40,926 bases of DNA. Source: Eubacteriales bacterium. Its GTDB lineage: Bacteria > Bacillota > Clostridia > Lachnospirales > Lachnospiraceae. The stretch's first letter is position 1, and every line of letters begins with the position of its first letter. Positions 23,811 through 30,728 of this stretch are shown in pieces. The notes under the pieces were generated by a model. That model saw only the letters and a program-made list of their open reading frames with translations, made no database searches and had not been told where the DNA came from. The stretch is from assembly GCA_030524585.1 (NCBI GenBank), contig JAUNGJ010000026.1, forward strand, positions 1-40,926, written 5' to 3'. Position numbers and translations under genes: made by a program.

Positions 23811-24671
23811 ATGGAACAGAAAAGTTTAAAAACAATAATTACAGAGTATGGTATTATCACACTGGCAGTAATTCTCATGGATATTGGAATCCATGCATTT
23901 CAGTTTACCAATCACTTTTCCTTTGGAGGAGTGTCCGGTCTGTCGGTGGTTCTGCATCAATTATCGGGAATTTCGGCAGCACAGATCAATATGGTGATTA
24001 ACGTGCTGCTTCTTATTATGGGATTCGCAGTACTGGGAAAGGGGTTTGGATTTAAGACGGCTTATGCGGTGATCCTGTCCTCTGCTATTCTGAATATAAT
24101 GGAAAAGGCAATACCGATTCAGGGAACCCTGACCAATCAGCCGGTTCTGGAACTGGCTTATGCCATTGCATGTTCGGCTGCCGCCGCCGCCCTCTATTTT
24201 CATGTGAACGCATCAGGAGGCGGAACGGATATTATTGCTATGGTGTTAAAAAAATATACTACCGTAGATATTGCGACGGCATTGCTTCTTACGGACGCAC
24301 TGATCGCGGCATCTTCATTCTTTGTTTTCGACGTCCGGACAGGTCTGTTTTCTGTCTGCGGCCTGGTAGCCAAATCCATCTTTGTAGACCGGACGATGGA
24401 GAAAATGCGGCTGTGTAAATACTTTACTATTATCTGTACGAATCCGGAACCGATCTGTGATTTTATTAAGAATGTTCTGAACCGGAGCGCTACGATTTAC
24501 AATGCTGAGGGAGGCTATTCCCACGAGAATAAAACGGTTATTTTGTGTGCCCTTGATTGCCGTCAGGCGGTGATTCTTCAGAGATTTATCCGCCGGGAGG
24601 ACTCCAAGGCATTTATCATGGTTACCAAGAGCAGCGAGATTATTGGGAAAGGATTCCGGTTTAGTGTATAA
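23811..24671 (+). CDS. YitT-family membrane protein (DUF161 plus DUF2179)
   Basis: This 286-residue protein has five or six membrane helices (about 15-200), including FQFTNHFSFGGVSGLSVVLH and the glycine-rich HVNASGGGTDIIAMVL, followed by a soluble C-terminal DUF2179 domain (about 200-286) with RSATIYNAEGGYSHENKTVI and a FIMVTKSSEIIGKGF ending. The family is frequent in Firmicutes and its function is not established. I chose the ATG at 23811 because GGAG (23801-23804) lies six bases before it; an upstream in-frame ATG at 23799 lacks a well-placed ribosome binding site. The 126-base gap to the LysR gene holds no convincing terminator. Confidence 0.88.
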   Translation: MEQKSLKTIITEYGIITLAVILMDIGIHAFQFTNHFSFGGVSGLSVVLHQLSGISAAQINMVINVLLLIMGFAVLGKGFGFKTAYAVILSSAILNIMEKAIPIQGTLTNQPVLELAYAIACSAAAAALYFHVNASGGGTDIIAMVLKKYTTVDIATALLLTDALIAASSFFVFDVRTGLFSVCGLVAKSIFVDRTMEKMRLCKYFTIICTNPEPICDFIKNVLNRSATIYNAEGGYSHENKTVILCALDCRQAVILQRFIRREDSKAFIMVTKSSEIIGKGFRFSV

Positions 24672-24757
24672 GGATGACCGACTATAAGAGATGAAAGAAA
24701 TAAAGGTGGTATAATCCGGGCAAATCGTCTATAATGGTCTCTATAGGAGAGATTATC

Positions 24758-25426
24758 ATGCATATATTGGTTGTAGAAGATGAACCGGTTATACGGAATG
24801 AATTAAAAATATTATTAGAGAACGCCCTGTATCGGGTGTCTGTGCTGGACAGGTTTGATGCTGTTTTAGAGCAGGTTAAGAGTAAGAAGCCGGATTTGGT
24901 GCTGATGGATGTAAATCTTCCAGGCATATCCGGCTTTGATATTTGTACGCAGATTCGCGGTCAGATGGACGTCCCGGTGATTTTTTTGACCAGCAGGACA
25001 GATTCTATGGATGAACTGACAGGAATTTTAAAAGGCGGAGATGACTATATTACGAAACCTTATCAGGCGCCGATTCTGTTGGCGCGGATCGGCGCAGTCC
25101 TGAAACGGACAAAGGGCGCAAAGACAAAGGAAGTGACACAGTTTACCCGGAAGGGAGTGGAGTTAGACGTTTCCGGGTGCCGTCTGTCATATCAAGGAGC
25201 AAACGTGGAGCTTACAAAGAATGAGATGAAGATACTGTATCTGTTGTTCTGTCATAAGGGAGAATTCGTTGCCCGGATGGATCTGATCGAATATCTGTGG
25301 GAGAACCAGATATTTATCGATGACAATACCTTAAGCGTGCATATTACCAGAATCCGGGACAAGATGAAGCAGATTGGAGTTTATGATTTTATTGAGACCA
25401 GGAGAGGAATGGGGTATCGGATATGA
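24758..25426 (+). CDS. BceR-like response regulator, module 3
   Basis: This 222-residue OmpR-family regulator has E7-D8 in the acidic pocket, D51 as phospho-acceptor in LVLMDVNLPG, FLTSRTDSMDE and the lysine in YITKPYQAP. The winged helix is at about 125-220 (LTKNEMKILYLLFCHKGEFV, LIEYLWENQIF, DDNTLSVHITRIRDKM, TRRGMGYRI). The DNTLSVH recognition-helix sequence and the partner kinase type make it BceR-like. I chose the ATG at 24758 because TAGGAGAG precedes it; an in-frame ATG at 24734 has no site. Two TATAAT boxes (24710-24715 and 24730-24735) lie just upstream as possible promoter elements, with weak -35 regions. The gene overlaps the kinase gene by four bases. Confidence 0.93.
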   Translation: MHILVVEDEPVIRNELKILLENALYRVSVLDRFDAVLEQVKSKKPDLVLMDVNLPGISGFDICTQIRGQMDVPVIFLTSRTDSMDELTGILKGGDDYITKPYQAPILLARIGAVLKRTKGAKTKEVTQFTRKGVELDVSGCRLSYQGANVELTKNEMKILYLLFCHKGEFVARMDLIEYLWENQIFIDDNTLSVHITRIRDKMKQIGVYDFIETRRGMGYRI

Positions 25427-26466
25427 ATCTGAAGAATTATCTGAAAGACAAATGCCTGCTTCTCATTCTTCATCTGGTGTGTATGGGTGTGCTGGCAGGT
25501 TTCCTGCGCATGACAGGATACAACAGCGGGAACGTCATACTGATCGTGATCTGCTGGCTGATGATTCTGTGTGCGTGGCTTACCGTTACCTATTTGCAGA
25601 GAAAGAAGTATTTTCAGGAGGTGGAGCAGATTCTGGAACAGATGGATCAAAGGTATCTTTTAGGTGAGCTTCTGCCGGATTCTTTTCGGCTGGAAGATCA
25701 GCTGTACCGGGATATGATCCGCCGTTCTAATAAGTCGGTCATTGAGCGGATCCATCAGATTGAGGATGCACAGAAGGACTATAAAGAATATATCGAGAGC
25801 TGGGTCCATGAGATCAAAGCGCCGATCACCAGTATTGGCCTGCTTGGCGAAAACGGCAGAAAACAGAGAAATAAGGCAGATGCAGATGCTTTGTACAGAG
25901 AATCTTTTCGTATTCTCAGTCTGGAGAATCAGAAGATTGAAAACTATGTGGATATGGCGCTTTATTATGCCCGGTCGGAGGAGGTCTATAAGGATTATCT
26001 GATTCGGGAGACCGATCTTCAGTCGGTGGCATATGAGGTGCTGGAAAAGAACCGGCTGTTGTTAATTCAGAATAAGGTAAAAGCAGAGGTGGATTGCAAA
26101 GATATGGTTTATACTGACCGGAAATGGATTGCATTTATCCTGAATCAGATGATTTTGAATAGTGTGAAGTATAAGAATGACTCACCGGAATTTCACATTT
26201 ATACGGAGAGAGGGGAGCACGGAGTCATACTGGTACTGGAGGATAACGGAGTCGGTATCCGCCAGGAAGAGCTTTCCCGCATTTTTGAAAAAGGCTTTAC
26301 CGGAAGCAATGGAAGAAACCATGAGCGGTCAACGGGCATGGGGCTGTATTTGTGCAGAAAACTCTGTGAGAAATTAGGAATCGGCATCAGGGCAGAATCC
26401 GAATATGGACAGGGCACGAAAATGATGCTGGAATTTCCGGTCAGCAATTATATAAGCAGAGAATAA
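25423..26466 (+). CDS. BceS-like intramembrane-sensing histidine kinase, module 3
   Basis: This 347-residue kinase has two membrane helices (about 10-28 and 37-57) joined by only a few external residues, with no sensor domain, as in BceS kinases that detect antimicrobial peptides through their cognate ABC transporter. The H box is ESWVHEIKAPITSIGLLGEN with H129. ATP-binding motifs are LNQMILNSVKYKND, LEDNGVGI, RIFEKGFTGSNGR and STGMGLYLCRKL. The H-E-I-K-x-P form is typical for the Bce group. It is co-translated with the regulator through an ATGA overlap. A perfect 15-bp hairpin follows the stop codon. Confidence 0.94.
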   Translation: MNLKNYLKDKCLLLILHLVCMGVLAGFLRMTGYNSGNVILIVICWLMILCAWLTVTYLQRKKYFQEVEQILEQMDQRYLLGELLPDSFRLEDQLYRDMIRRSNKSVIERIHQIEDAQKDYKEYIESWVHEIKAPITSIGLLGENGRKQRNKADADALYRESFRILSLENQKIENYVDMALYYARSEEVYKDYLIRETDLQSVAYEVLEKNRLLLIQNKVKAEVDCKDMVYTDRKWIAFILNQMILNSVKYKNDSPEFHIYTERGEHGVILVLEDNGVGIRQEELSRIFEKGFTGSNGRNHERSTGMGLYLCRKLCEKLGIGIRAESEYGQGTKMMLEFPVSNYISRE

Positions 26467-26474
26467 AACGGACA

Positions 26475-26526
26475 GATTGAAGTTATCTTTCGAAAATGTA
26501 AGATAACTTCAATCTACTTTTATACA
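26475..26526 (+). terminator. Perfect 15-bp inverted repeat between kinase and ABC genes: terminator and/or operator
   Basis: GATTGAAGTTATCTT (26475-26489) is exactly complementary to AAGATAACTTCAATC (26500-26514), with the 10-base loop TCGAAAATGT. TACTTTTAT follows, so it may end the regulator-kinase transcript. A TATACA (26521-26526) directly downstream could be the -10 of the ABC genes, in which case the repeat covers the -35 and could be the regulator's binding site. The T-run is weak for a terminator. Confidence 0.6.
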
Positions 26527-26591
26527 AAGAAAAAGGCACAGATAGTAAAATCACACTGTAACAAAAAGATACTAAGGTAGGAGTGATGGAG

Positions 26592-27359
26592 ATGAGCAAT
26601 TATATCAGGGTATGTGATGTGGAAAAATATTATGGCAATGGTTCCAATGTAACGAAGGCGGTGGACCGGGTTAGCTTTTCCGTGGAAAAAGGAGAGTTCG
26701 TGGGCGTGATGGGAGCCTCCGGTTCGGGAAAGACGACGCTTCTGAATATGCTTGCCACGATTGACCGTGTGACTGCGGGACATATTTATTATGAGGATAC
26801 GGATATTACGGAGCTTAAGGAGGATGCATTATCAGAATTTCGTAAGAGCAACCTGGGATTTGTGTTTCAGGAGTACAACCTTTTGGATACTTTGACCATT
26901 GAAGAGAATATTATTCTTGCGCTGACCTTGCAGGGCGGAAAGAAGAAGCAGATACAGGAGGAATGTGAGCAGATGCTGCGTTTGCTGGGAATCGGGGATG
27001 TCAGAGAGAAGTTTCCCTATCAGGTCTCAGGAGGGCAGAAACAGCGCTGCGCCTGTGCAAGAGCTATGGTGAATCATCCGAAGCTTCTTCTGGCAGATGA
27101 GCCCACCGGAGCGCTGGATTCCCGCTCCGCACAGATTCTGTTGGAGACCTTTACGAATTTGAACCGGACTATGGGGGCTACCATTCTGATGGTGACCCAC
27201 GACGCCTTTTCTGCAAGCTATTGCAGCCGTATTCTGTTTCTGAAGGACGGCAGGATATTCCATGAGCTGGTAAGAGGACAGAAAAGCAGGAAAGTATTCT
27301 TGCAGGAAATTCTGGATGTGCTGTCTTTGACGGGAGGTGAGCTGTCCGATGCTCGGTAA
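26592..27359 (+). CDS. BceA-like ABC transporter ATP-binding protein, module 3
   Basis: This 255-residue ATPase contains Walker A GASGSGKTT, Q loop FVFQEYNLLDT, signature VSGGQKQRCACARAM, Walker B LLLADEPTGALDS and switch MVTHDAFSASYC. The AFSAS sequence after the switch histidine and the C-terminal extension (about 225-255) are hallmarks of BceA proteins of peptide-resistance transporters. I chose the ATG at 26592, nine bases after AGGAG; GTG and ATG codons at 26583 and 26586 are too close to that site. It overlaps the permease gene by 11 bases. The expected role is ATP-driven removal of antimicrobial peptides from lipid-linked cell wall precursors. Confidence 0.95.
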   Translation: MSNYIRVCDVEKYYGNGSNVTKAVDRVSFSVEKGEFVGVMGASGSGKTTLLNMLATIDRVTAGHIYYEDTDITELKEDALSEFRKSNLGFVFQEYNLLDTLTIEENIILALTLQGGKKKQIQEECEQMLRLLGIGDVREKFPYQVSGGQKQRCACARAMVNHPKLLLADEPTGALDSRSAQILLETFTNLNRTMGATILMVTHDAFSASYCSRILFLKDGRIFHELVRGQKSRKVFLQEILDVLSLTGGELSDAR

Positions 27360-29427
27360 ACTTGCATGGCGTAATATGAAGCGGTCTGCCAGAGATTATC
27401 TGGTCTATATTCTTACCATGACGGTGGTAACGGCGCTGATGTATGCATTTAACAGTCTGATTTTCCAGAATGTCCTGACCGGGTATTTTGAACTGGAAGG
27501 CATGATGGAGATGATGATAGGGCTTGCCACATTTTTTATTGTACTGATCGTGGCCTGGCTGATCAACTACATGGTGAAATTCATGCTGGAAAAGCGAAGC
27601 AGTGAATTTGGAATCTATCTTCTGCTTGGTATGAAGAAAAAAACGGTTTCCAGGCTTTATATGCGGGAAAATCTTCTGCTGGGCGGCGCTTCGTTTCTCC
27701 TTGGGATTCTGTTTGGCCTTCTGGTTCAGCAGGTGCTTATGGCGGTCATGTTTGCCATGGTAAGGATGGAGTATCATCTGAGTGTTTCTTTGAATAAGTG
27801 GACGATACTGATGACGGTGCTCTGCTATATGGGATGTTATCTGCTGGCATTATTTCGCTGTAAACGGAAGTTTAAAAAAATGAATATTCATGATCTGATG
27901 AATGCAAAGAGGCGGAATGAGGAAATAAAGGAAAAGCGGGAGGGCGCCAAGCGTATCCTGTTTCCGCTGTCTGTTTTGTTCATCTTTGCATTCTGGACCA
28001 TCTTTTCAATGATGAATAATGCAGGGGAGATCGCCCTCTTCCTGATAGGGCTGGTGCTCACCATCTATCTTTTTTACATGGGGATCTCCGCGTGGATCAT
28101 CTGCTATGTGAGAAAGAAGGGAAACGGAATCTACCGGGGGCAGAATTTGTTTCTCCTGAGACAGTTTGCCTCTAAGGTGCGGACGATGCAGTTTACCATG
28201 GGAACGCTGACCGCGTTGTTTACCATTGCGCTGATGGGAGCGTCGGTTGCCCTGATGTTCAGTGACTACGAAAATACGGTGCTGGATGACAAGTTCCCTT
28301 TCGACGTGCAGGTGTACAGTTCCCAGGTGCAGGATGATTTTGCAGACGAGATCGCGGTGTTGAAAGAGAATACGGAACCACTGGACATTTATCCATATCA
28401 TATTTATACGGACCAGGAGAACCAGGTGAATACCTGGATGCTGACCCATTTAAGAGCCTGGGGAGCCATGTACCGGAATGAGGACGGAAGTCCTGATATG
28501 GCGGAAATTGAAGAGGAGTTGAAATCTGGCGGCACATATTGTACCTACGATACCTATATGGGACTTTCGGACTATAATCATCTCCGGCAGATGCTGGGGC
28601 GTGAGAAGGCGGTTCTGGGAGCCGGAGAATACCTGGTACAGATTAAACCAAGGCTTGCGGATGAGGTGAAGGATATAGGAAAGGATTTGAAGATTGCGGA
28701 CGCCTCCGGGAAAGGATACCTTTCCTGTGCCGGAATCTGTTCCGATCCTTTTTCACAGGACGGCCATAACGGCGGCGACTATGTGATTATAGTTCCGGAT
28801 GAAGTGCTGGGAAGGATGCAGCCCTATTATTCAGAACTGGCAGCGGACATCAGGGGAGACGCGCCGGGAGACCTTTGTAGAAAGCTGGATGATCTGACCG
28901 AGGAGGGCGAACGGGATTTTGTTGGTCATGCAGTACCGGAGCTGGCAGGAAACAGCTGCTGCGGCTCAGATAATATCATTTCTTATACTGCGGACAATCT
29001 GGTGAGAGACAACCTGATCCCGGAGGTGAAATATATGCTGGCGTCTTTGATCATTCCTCTGTTCTATATCGGATTGGTATTCGTATGTGTGGCGGTGACG
29101 GTGCTGTCAGTACAGCAGCTAAGTGATTCGGCAAAATATAAATTCCGGTATGACGTGCTGGCCAAGCTGGGTCTGGAACGCAGGGAGATCCGTCATATGA
29201 TTTTAAAGCAGCTTGCGGCCTACTATCTCTGCCCGGCGCTGTTTGCCATCGTTATCAGCGGTAAGATGATCCTGTCTATGAGTAAGGGATTCGTAGTGAT
29301 GACGGGAGTTCCTGTTCCGTCCGGAACGTTCTTTATCAAAAGCATTGCGTTATTTTTCGGGATCTACCTCGTGTACTATGTGGTGACCTATATTGGGTTT
29401 AGACGAAATGTGGAGGAGATGCGATGA
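27349..29427 (+). CDS. BceB-like ABC permease, module 3
   Basis: This 692-residue permease has the BceB layout: an N-terminal helix pair (KLAWRNMKRSARDYLVYILT), several helices before about residue 310, a first FtsX-like core with SSEFGIYLLLGMKKKTVSRL, a ~210-residue external domain (about 315-540) with YVIIVPDEVLGRM, and a final group of helices with YDVLAKLGLERREIRHMI. The domain preceding the last helices is thought in this family to bind the peptide or its lipid II-type target. GGAGGTG ten bases upstream supports the ATG at 27349 over a GTG 12 bases earlier. With the kinase it should form a flux-sensing complex. Confidence 0.93.
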   Translation: MLGKLAWRNMKRSARDYLVYILTMTVVTALMYAFNSLIFQNVLTGYFELEGMMEMMIGLATFFIVLIVAWLINYMVKFMLEKRSSEFGIYLLLGMKKKTVSRLYMRENLLLGGASFLLGILFGLLVQQVLMAVMFAMVRMEYHLSVSLNKWTILMTVLCYMGCYLLALFRCKRKFKKMNIHDLMNAKRRNEEIKEKREGAKRILFPLSVLFIFAFWTIFSMMNNAGEIALFLIGLVLTIYLFYMGISAWIICYVRKKGNGIYRGQNLFLLRQFASKVRTMQFTMGTLTALFTIALMGASVALMFSDYENTVLDDKFPFDVQVYSSQVQDDFADEIAVLKENTEPLDIYPYHIYTDQENQVNTWMLTHLRAWGAMYRNEDGSPDMAEIEEELKSGGTYCTYDTYMGLSDYNHLRQMLGREKAVLGAGEYLVQIKPRLADEVKDIGKDLKIADASGKGYLSCAGICSDPFSQDGHNGGDYVIIVPDEVLGRMQPYYSELAADIRGDAPGDLCRKLDDLTEEGERDFVGHAVPELAGNSCCGSDNIISYTADNLVRDNLIPEVKYMLASLIIPLFYIGLVFVCVAVTVLSVQQLSDSAKYKFRYDVLAKLGLERREIRHMILKQLAAYYLCPALFAIVISGKMILSMSKGFVVMTGVPVPSGTFFIKSIALFFGIYLVYYVVTYIGFRRNVEEMR

Positions 29428-29468
29428 AAGAAATCGCTCATTGTGGTCTGGTTATTTGCGGGAGGCTT

Positions 29469-29477
29469 TGCTATAAT
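29469..29477 (+). promoter_or_regulatory. Extended -10 promoter of the transaldolase-like gene
   Basis: TGC followed by TATAAT (29472-29477) forms an extended -10 that can work without a good -35. It lies 49 bases before the start codon and separates this gene from the Bce module. Confidence 0.6.
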
Positions 29478-29525
29478 AGTTGTCGTGGAAGTCTATAGAA
29501 TTTTTAGGATAAGGAAGCGAAGAAC

Positions 29526-30206
29526 ATGAGACTATTAATTGATGATGCAAATATGAATGATATCCGCAGATTATATGACTTGTATCCGATTGACGGAGTG
29601 ACCACAAATCCGTCGATTTTGGCGAAAACCGGGAAACAGCCATACGAAGTACTGAAGGAAATCCGTGCATTTATTGGGAAAGATGCGGACCTTCATGTGC
29701 AGGTGACGGCCAAAGAAGCGGAAGGAATGGCGGAGGATGCCCGTGCGATCATAAAAGAGCTTGGCGAGGCAACCTTTGTAAAGATTCCATGTATTCCGGA
29801 AGGATTTCGGGCAATGAAAGCATTGAGGAAAGAGGGGATCCGGATTACGGGTACTGCGATCTATACGCCGATGCAGGCATATCTGGCGGCCAGGAGCGGT
29901 GCGTCCTATGCGGCTCCTTATATCAATCGAATTGATAATATGGGATATGATGGGATCCGTGTGGCGAAAGAGATCCAGGATATCTTTGAAGTAAATCATT
30001 ACGAGACGGGAATACTTGCAGCCAGCTTTAAAAATTCCCAGCAGGTGCTGGAACTGTGCAAATATGGCGTGGCAGCGGCGACGGTGGCCCCGGCAGTCAT
30101 TGACGGTTTTGTAAACAATGTGGCGATTACGGCGGCAGTGGATGCCTTTGTGAAGGATTTTGAAGGATTGGCCGGCGAGGGAGTCACCATGAAGAATTGC
30201 AGGTAA
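29526..30206 (+). CDS. Transaldolase-like / fructose-6-phosphate aldolase family protein
   Basis: This 226-residue class I aldolase barrel belongs to the short TalC/FSA group. Evidence is MRLLIDDANMNDIRRL at the start, GVTTNPSIL, the Schiff-base lysine K86 in TFVKIPC, TGTAIYTPMQAYLAARSGAS, PYINRIDNMG and LAASFKNSQQVLELCKYGVA. The family cleaves or forms C3-C3 bonds between dihydroxyacetone or its carrier sugar and glyceraldehyde-3-phosphate. FSA and short transaldolases cannot be separated safely by eye. The length is standard. It appears to be a single-gene unit with an extended -10 promoter, followed by the copper operon. Confidence 0.92.
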   Translation: MRLLIDDANMNDIRRLYDLYPIDGVTTNPSILAKTGKQPYEVLKEIRAFIGKDADLHVQVTAKEAEGMAEDARAIIKELGEATFVKIPCIPEGFRAMKALRKEGIRITGTAIYTPMQAYLAARSGASYAAPYINRIDNMGYDGIRVAKEIQDIFEVNHYETGILAASFKNSQQVLELCKYGVAAATVAPAVIDGFVNNVAITAAVDAFVKDFEGLAGEGVTMKNCR

Positions 30207-30243
30207 AGACCGGAAAATGATAAAAAATGGCAGATAATGCATA

Positions 30244-30295
30244 TTGACAAATACCCCATCCAGGTATATAGTACATATATACCCCGATGGGGTAT
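30244..30295 (+). promoter_or_regulatory. csoR-copA promoter with two CsoR-type operators
   Basis: Promoter TTGACA (30244-30249), 17 bases, TATAGT (30267-30272). In the spacer lies ATACCCCATCCAGGTAT (30251-30267), an imperfect inverted repeat. Just after the -10 lies the perfect ATACCCC-GAT-GGGGTAT (30279-30295). G/C-run palindromes flanked by AT are the known operator form of CsoR-family repressors. A CsoR tetramer bound there would block RNA polymerase until Cu(I) binds. Confidence 0.85.
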
Positions 30296-30311
30296 CGGTG
30301 CTTTCAGGTAT

Positions 30312-30350
30312 CCGAAGGAAGCTGCCAGCGGCAGGCCCGGCGGACTTCGG
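30312..30350 (+). other. Hairpin in the csoR leader
   Basis: Outer arms CCGAAG (30312-30317) and CTTCGG (30345-30350) enclose an inner stem CTGCC/GGCAG (30322-30326 and 30330-30334). It lies in the 5' untranslated region after the CsoR operators; its role is unknown, and there is no T-run after it. Confidence 0.45.
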
Positions 30351-30394
30351 AACGAGTGATATGCATAATTGAGTAGATATGGGAGAATTTAGAT

Positions 30395-30700
30395 ATGGAA
30401 GAGGAAAAGAAGTGTTGTTGTTCAAAGACCACGGAGCGTCCGGAGGAACAGCGAAGGAAGCTTCTGAACCGGCTTCGGAGAATCGAAGGCCAGGTGCGGG
30501 GACTGCAGACCATGATTGAGAATGATGCTTACTGTAACGATATTCTGATTCAATCATCGGCAGTGAATGCAGCCATGCATGCATTTAATAAAGAGCTGCT
30601 TGCCAGTCATATTCACACCTGTGTGGCGAGGGACATCCGGGAAGGTAAGGATGAAGTGATCGATGAGCTGGTTGCGACAATTCAGAAGCTAATGAGATAG
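30395..30700 (+). CDS. csoR: Copper-sensing transcriptional repressor CsoR
   Basis: This 101-residue all-helical DUF156 regulator has the family core RLRRIEGQVRGLQTMIENDA and the Cu(I) ligand set Cys-His-Cys: the Cys in DAYCNDIL, then the His and Cys in SHIHTCVA. An additional CCC near the N-terminus (EEKKCCCSKTT) might add thiol sensitivity or metal binding. It represses the operon until Cu(I) releases it from the palindromes at 30251-30295. GGGAG lies upstream of the ATG. copA follows 28 bases after the stop. Other DUF156 members sense nickel, formaldehyde or persulfide, but the C-H-C set and the neighbour support copper. Confidence 0.94.
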   Translation: MEEEKKCCCSKTTERPEEQRRKLLNRLRRIEGQVRGLQTMIENDAYCNDILIQSSAVNAAMHAFNKELLASHIHTCVARDIREGKDEVIDELVATIQKLMR

Positions 30701-30728
30701 TATCTAAAAGATATTGGAGGGATTGCTT

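Noticed and set aside
29571-30584. Long open frame on the minus strand (337 codons) opposite the transaldolase-like and csoR genes
   Set aside because: Its translation is rich in Cys, His, Arg and Ser with no domain pattern, and it lies opposite two well-supported genes. It is the usual antisense shadow.
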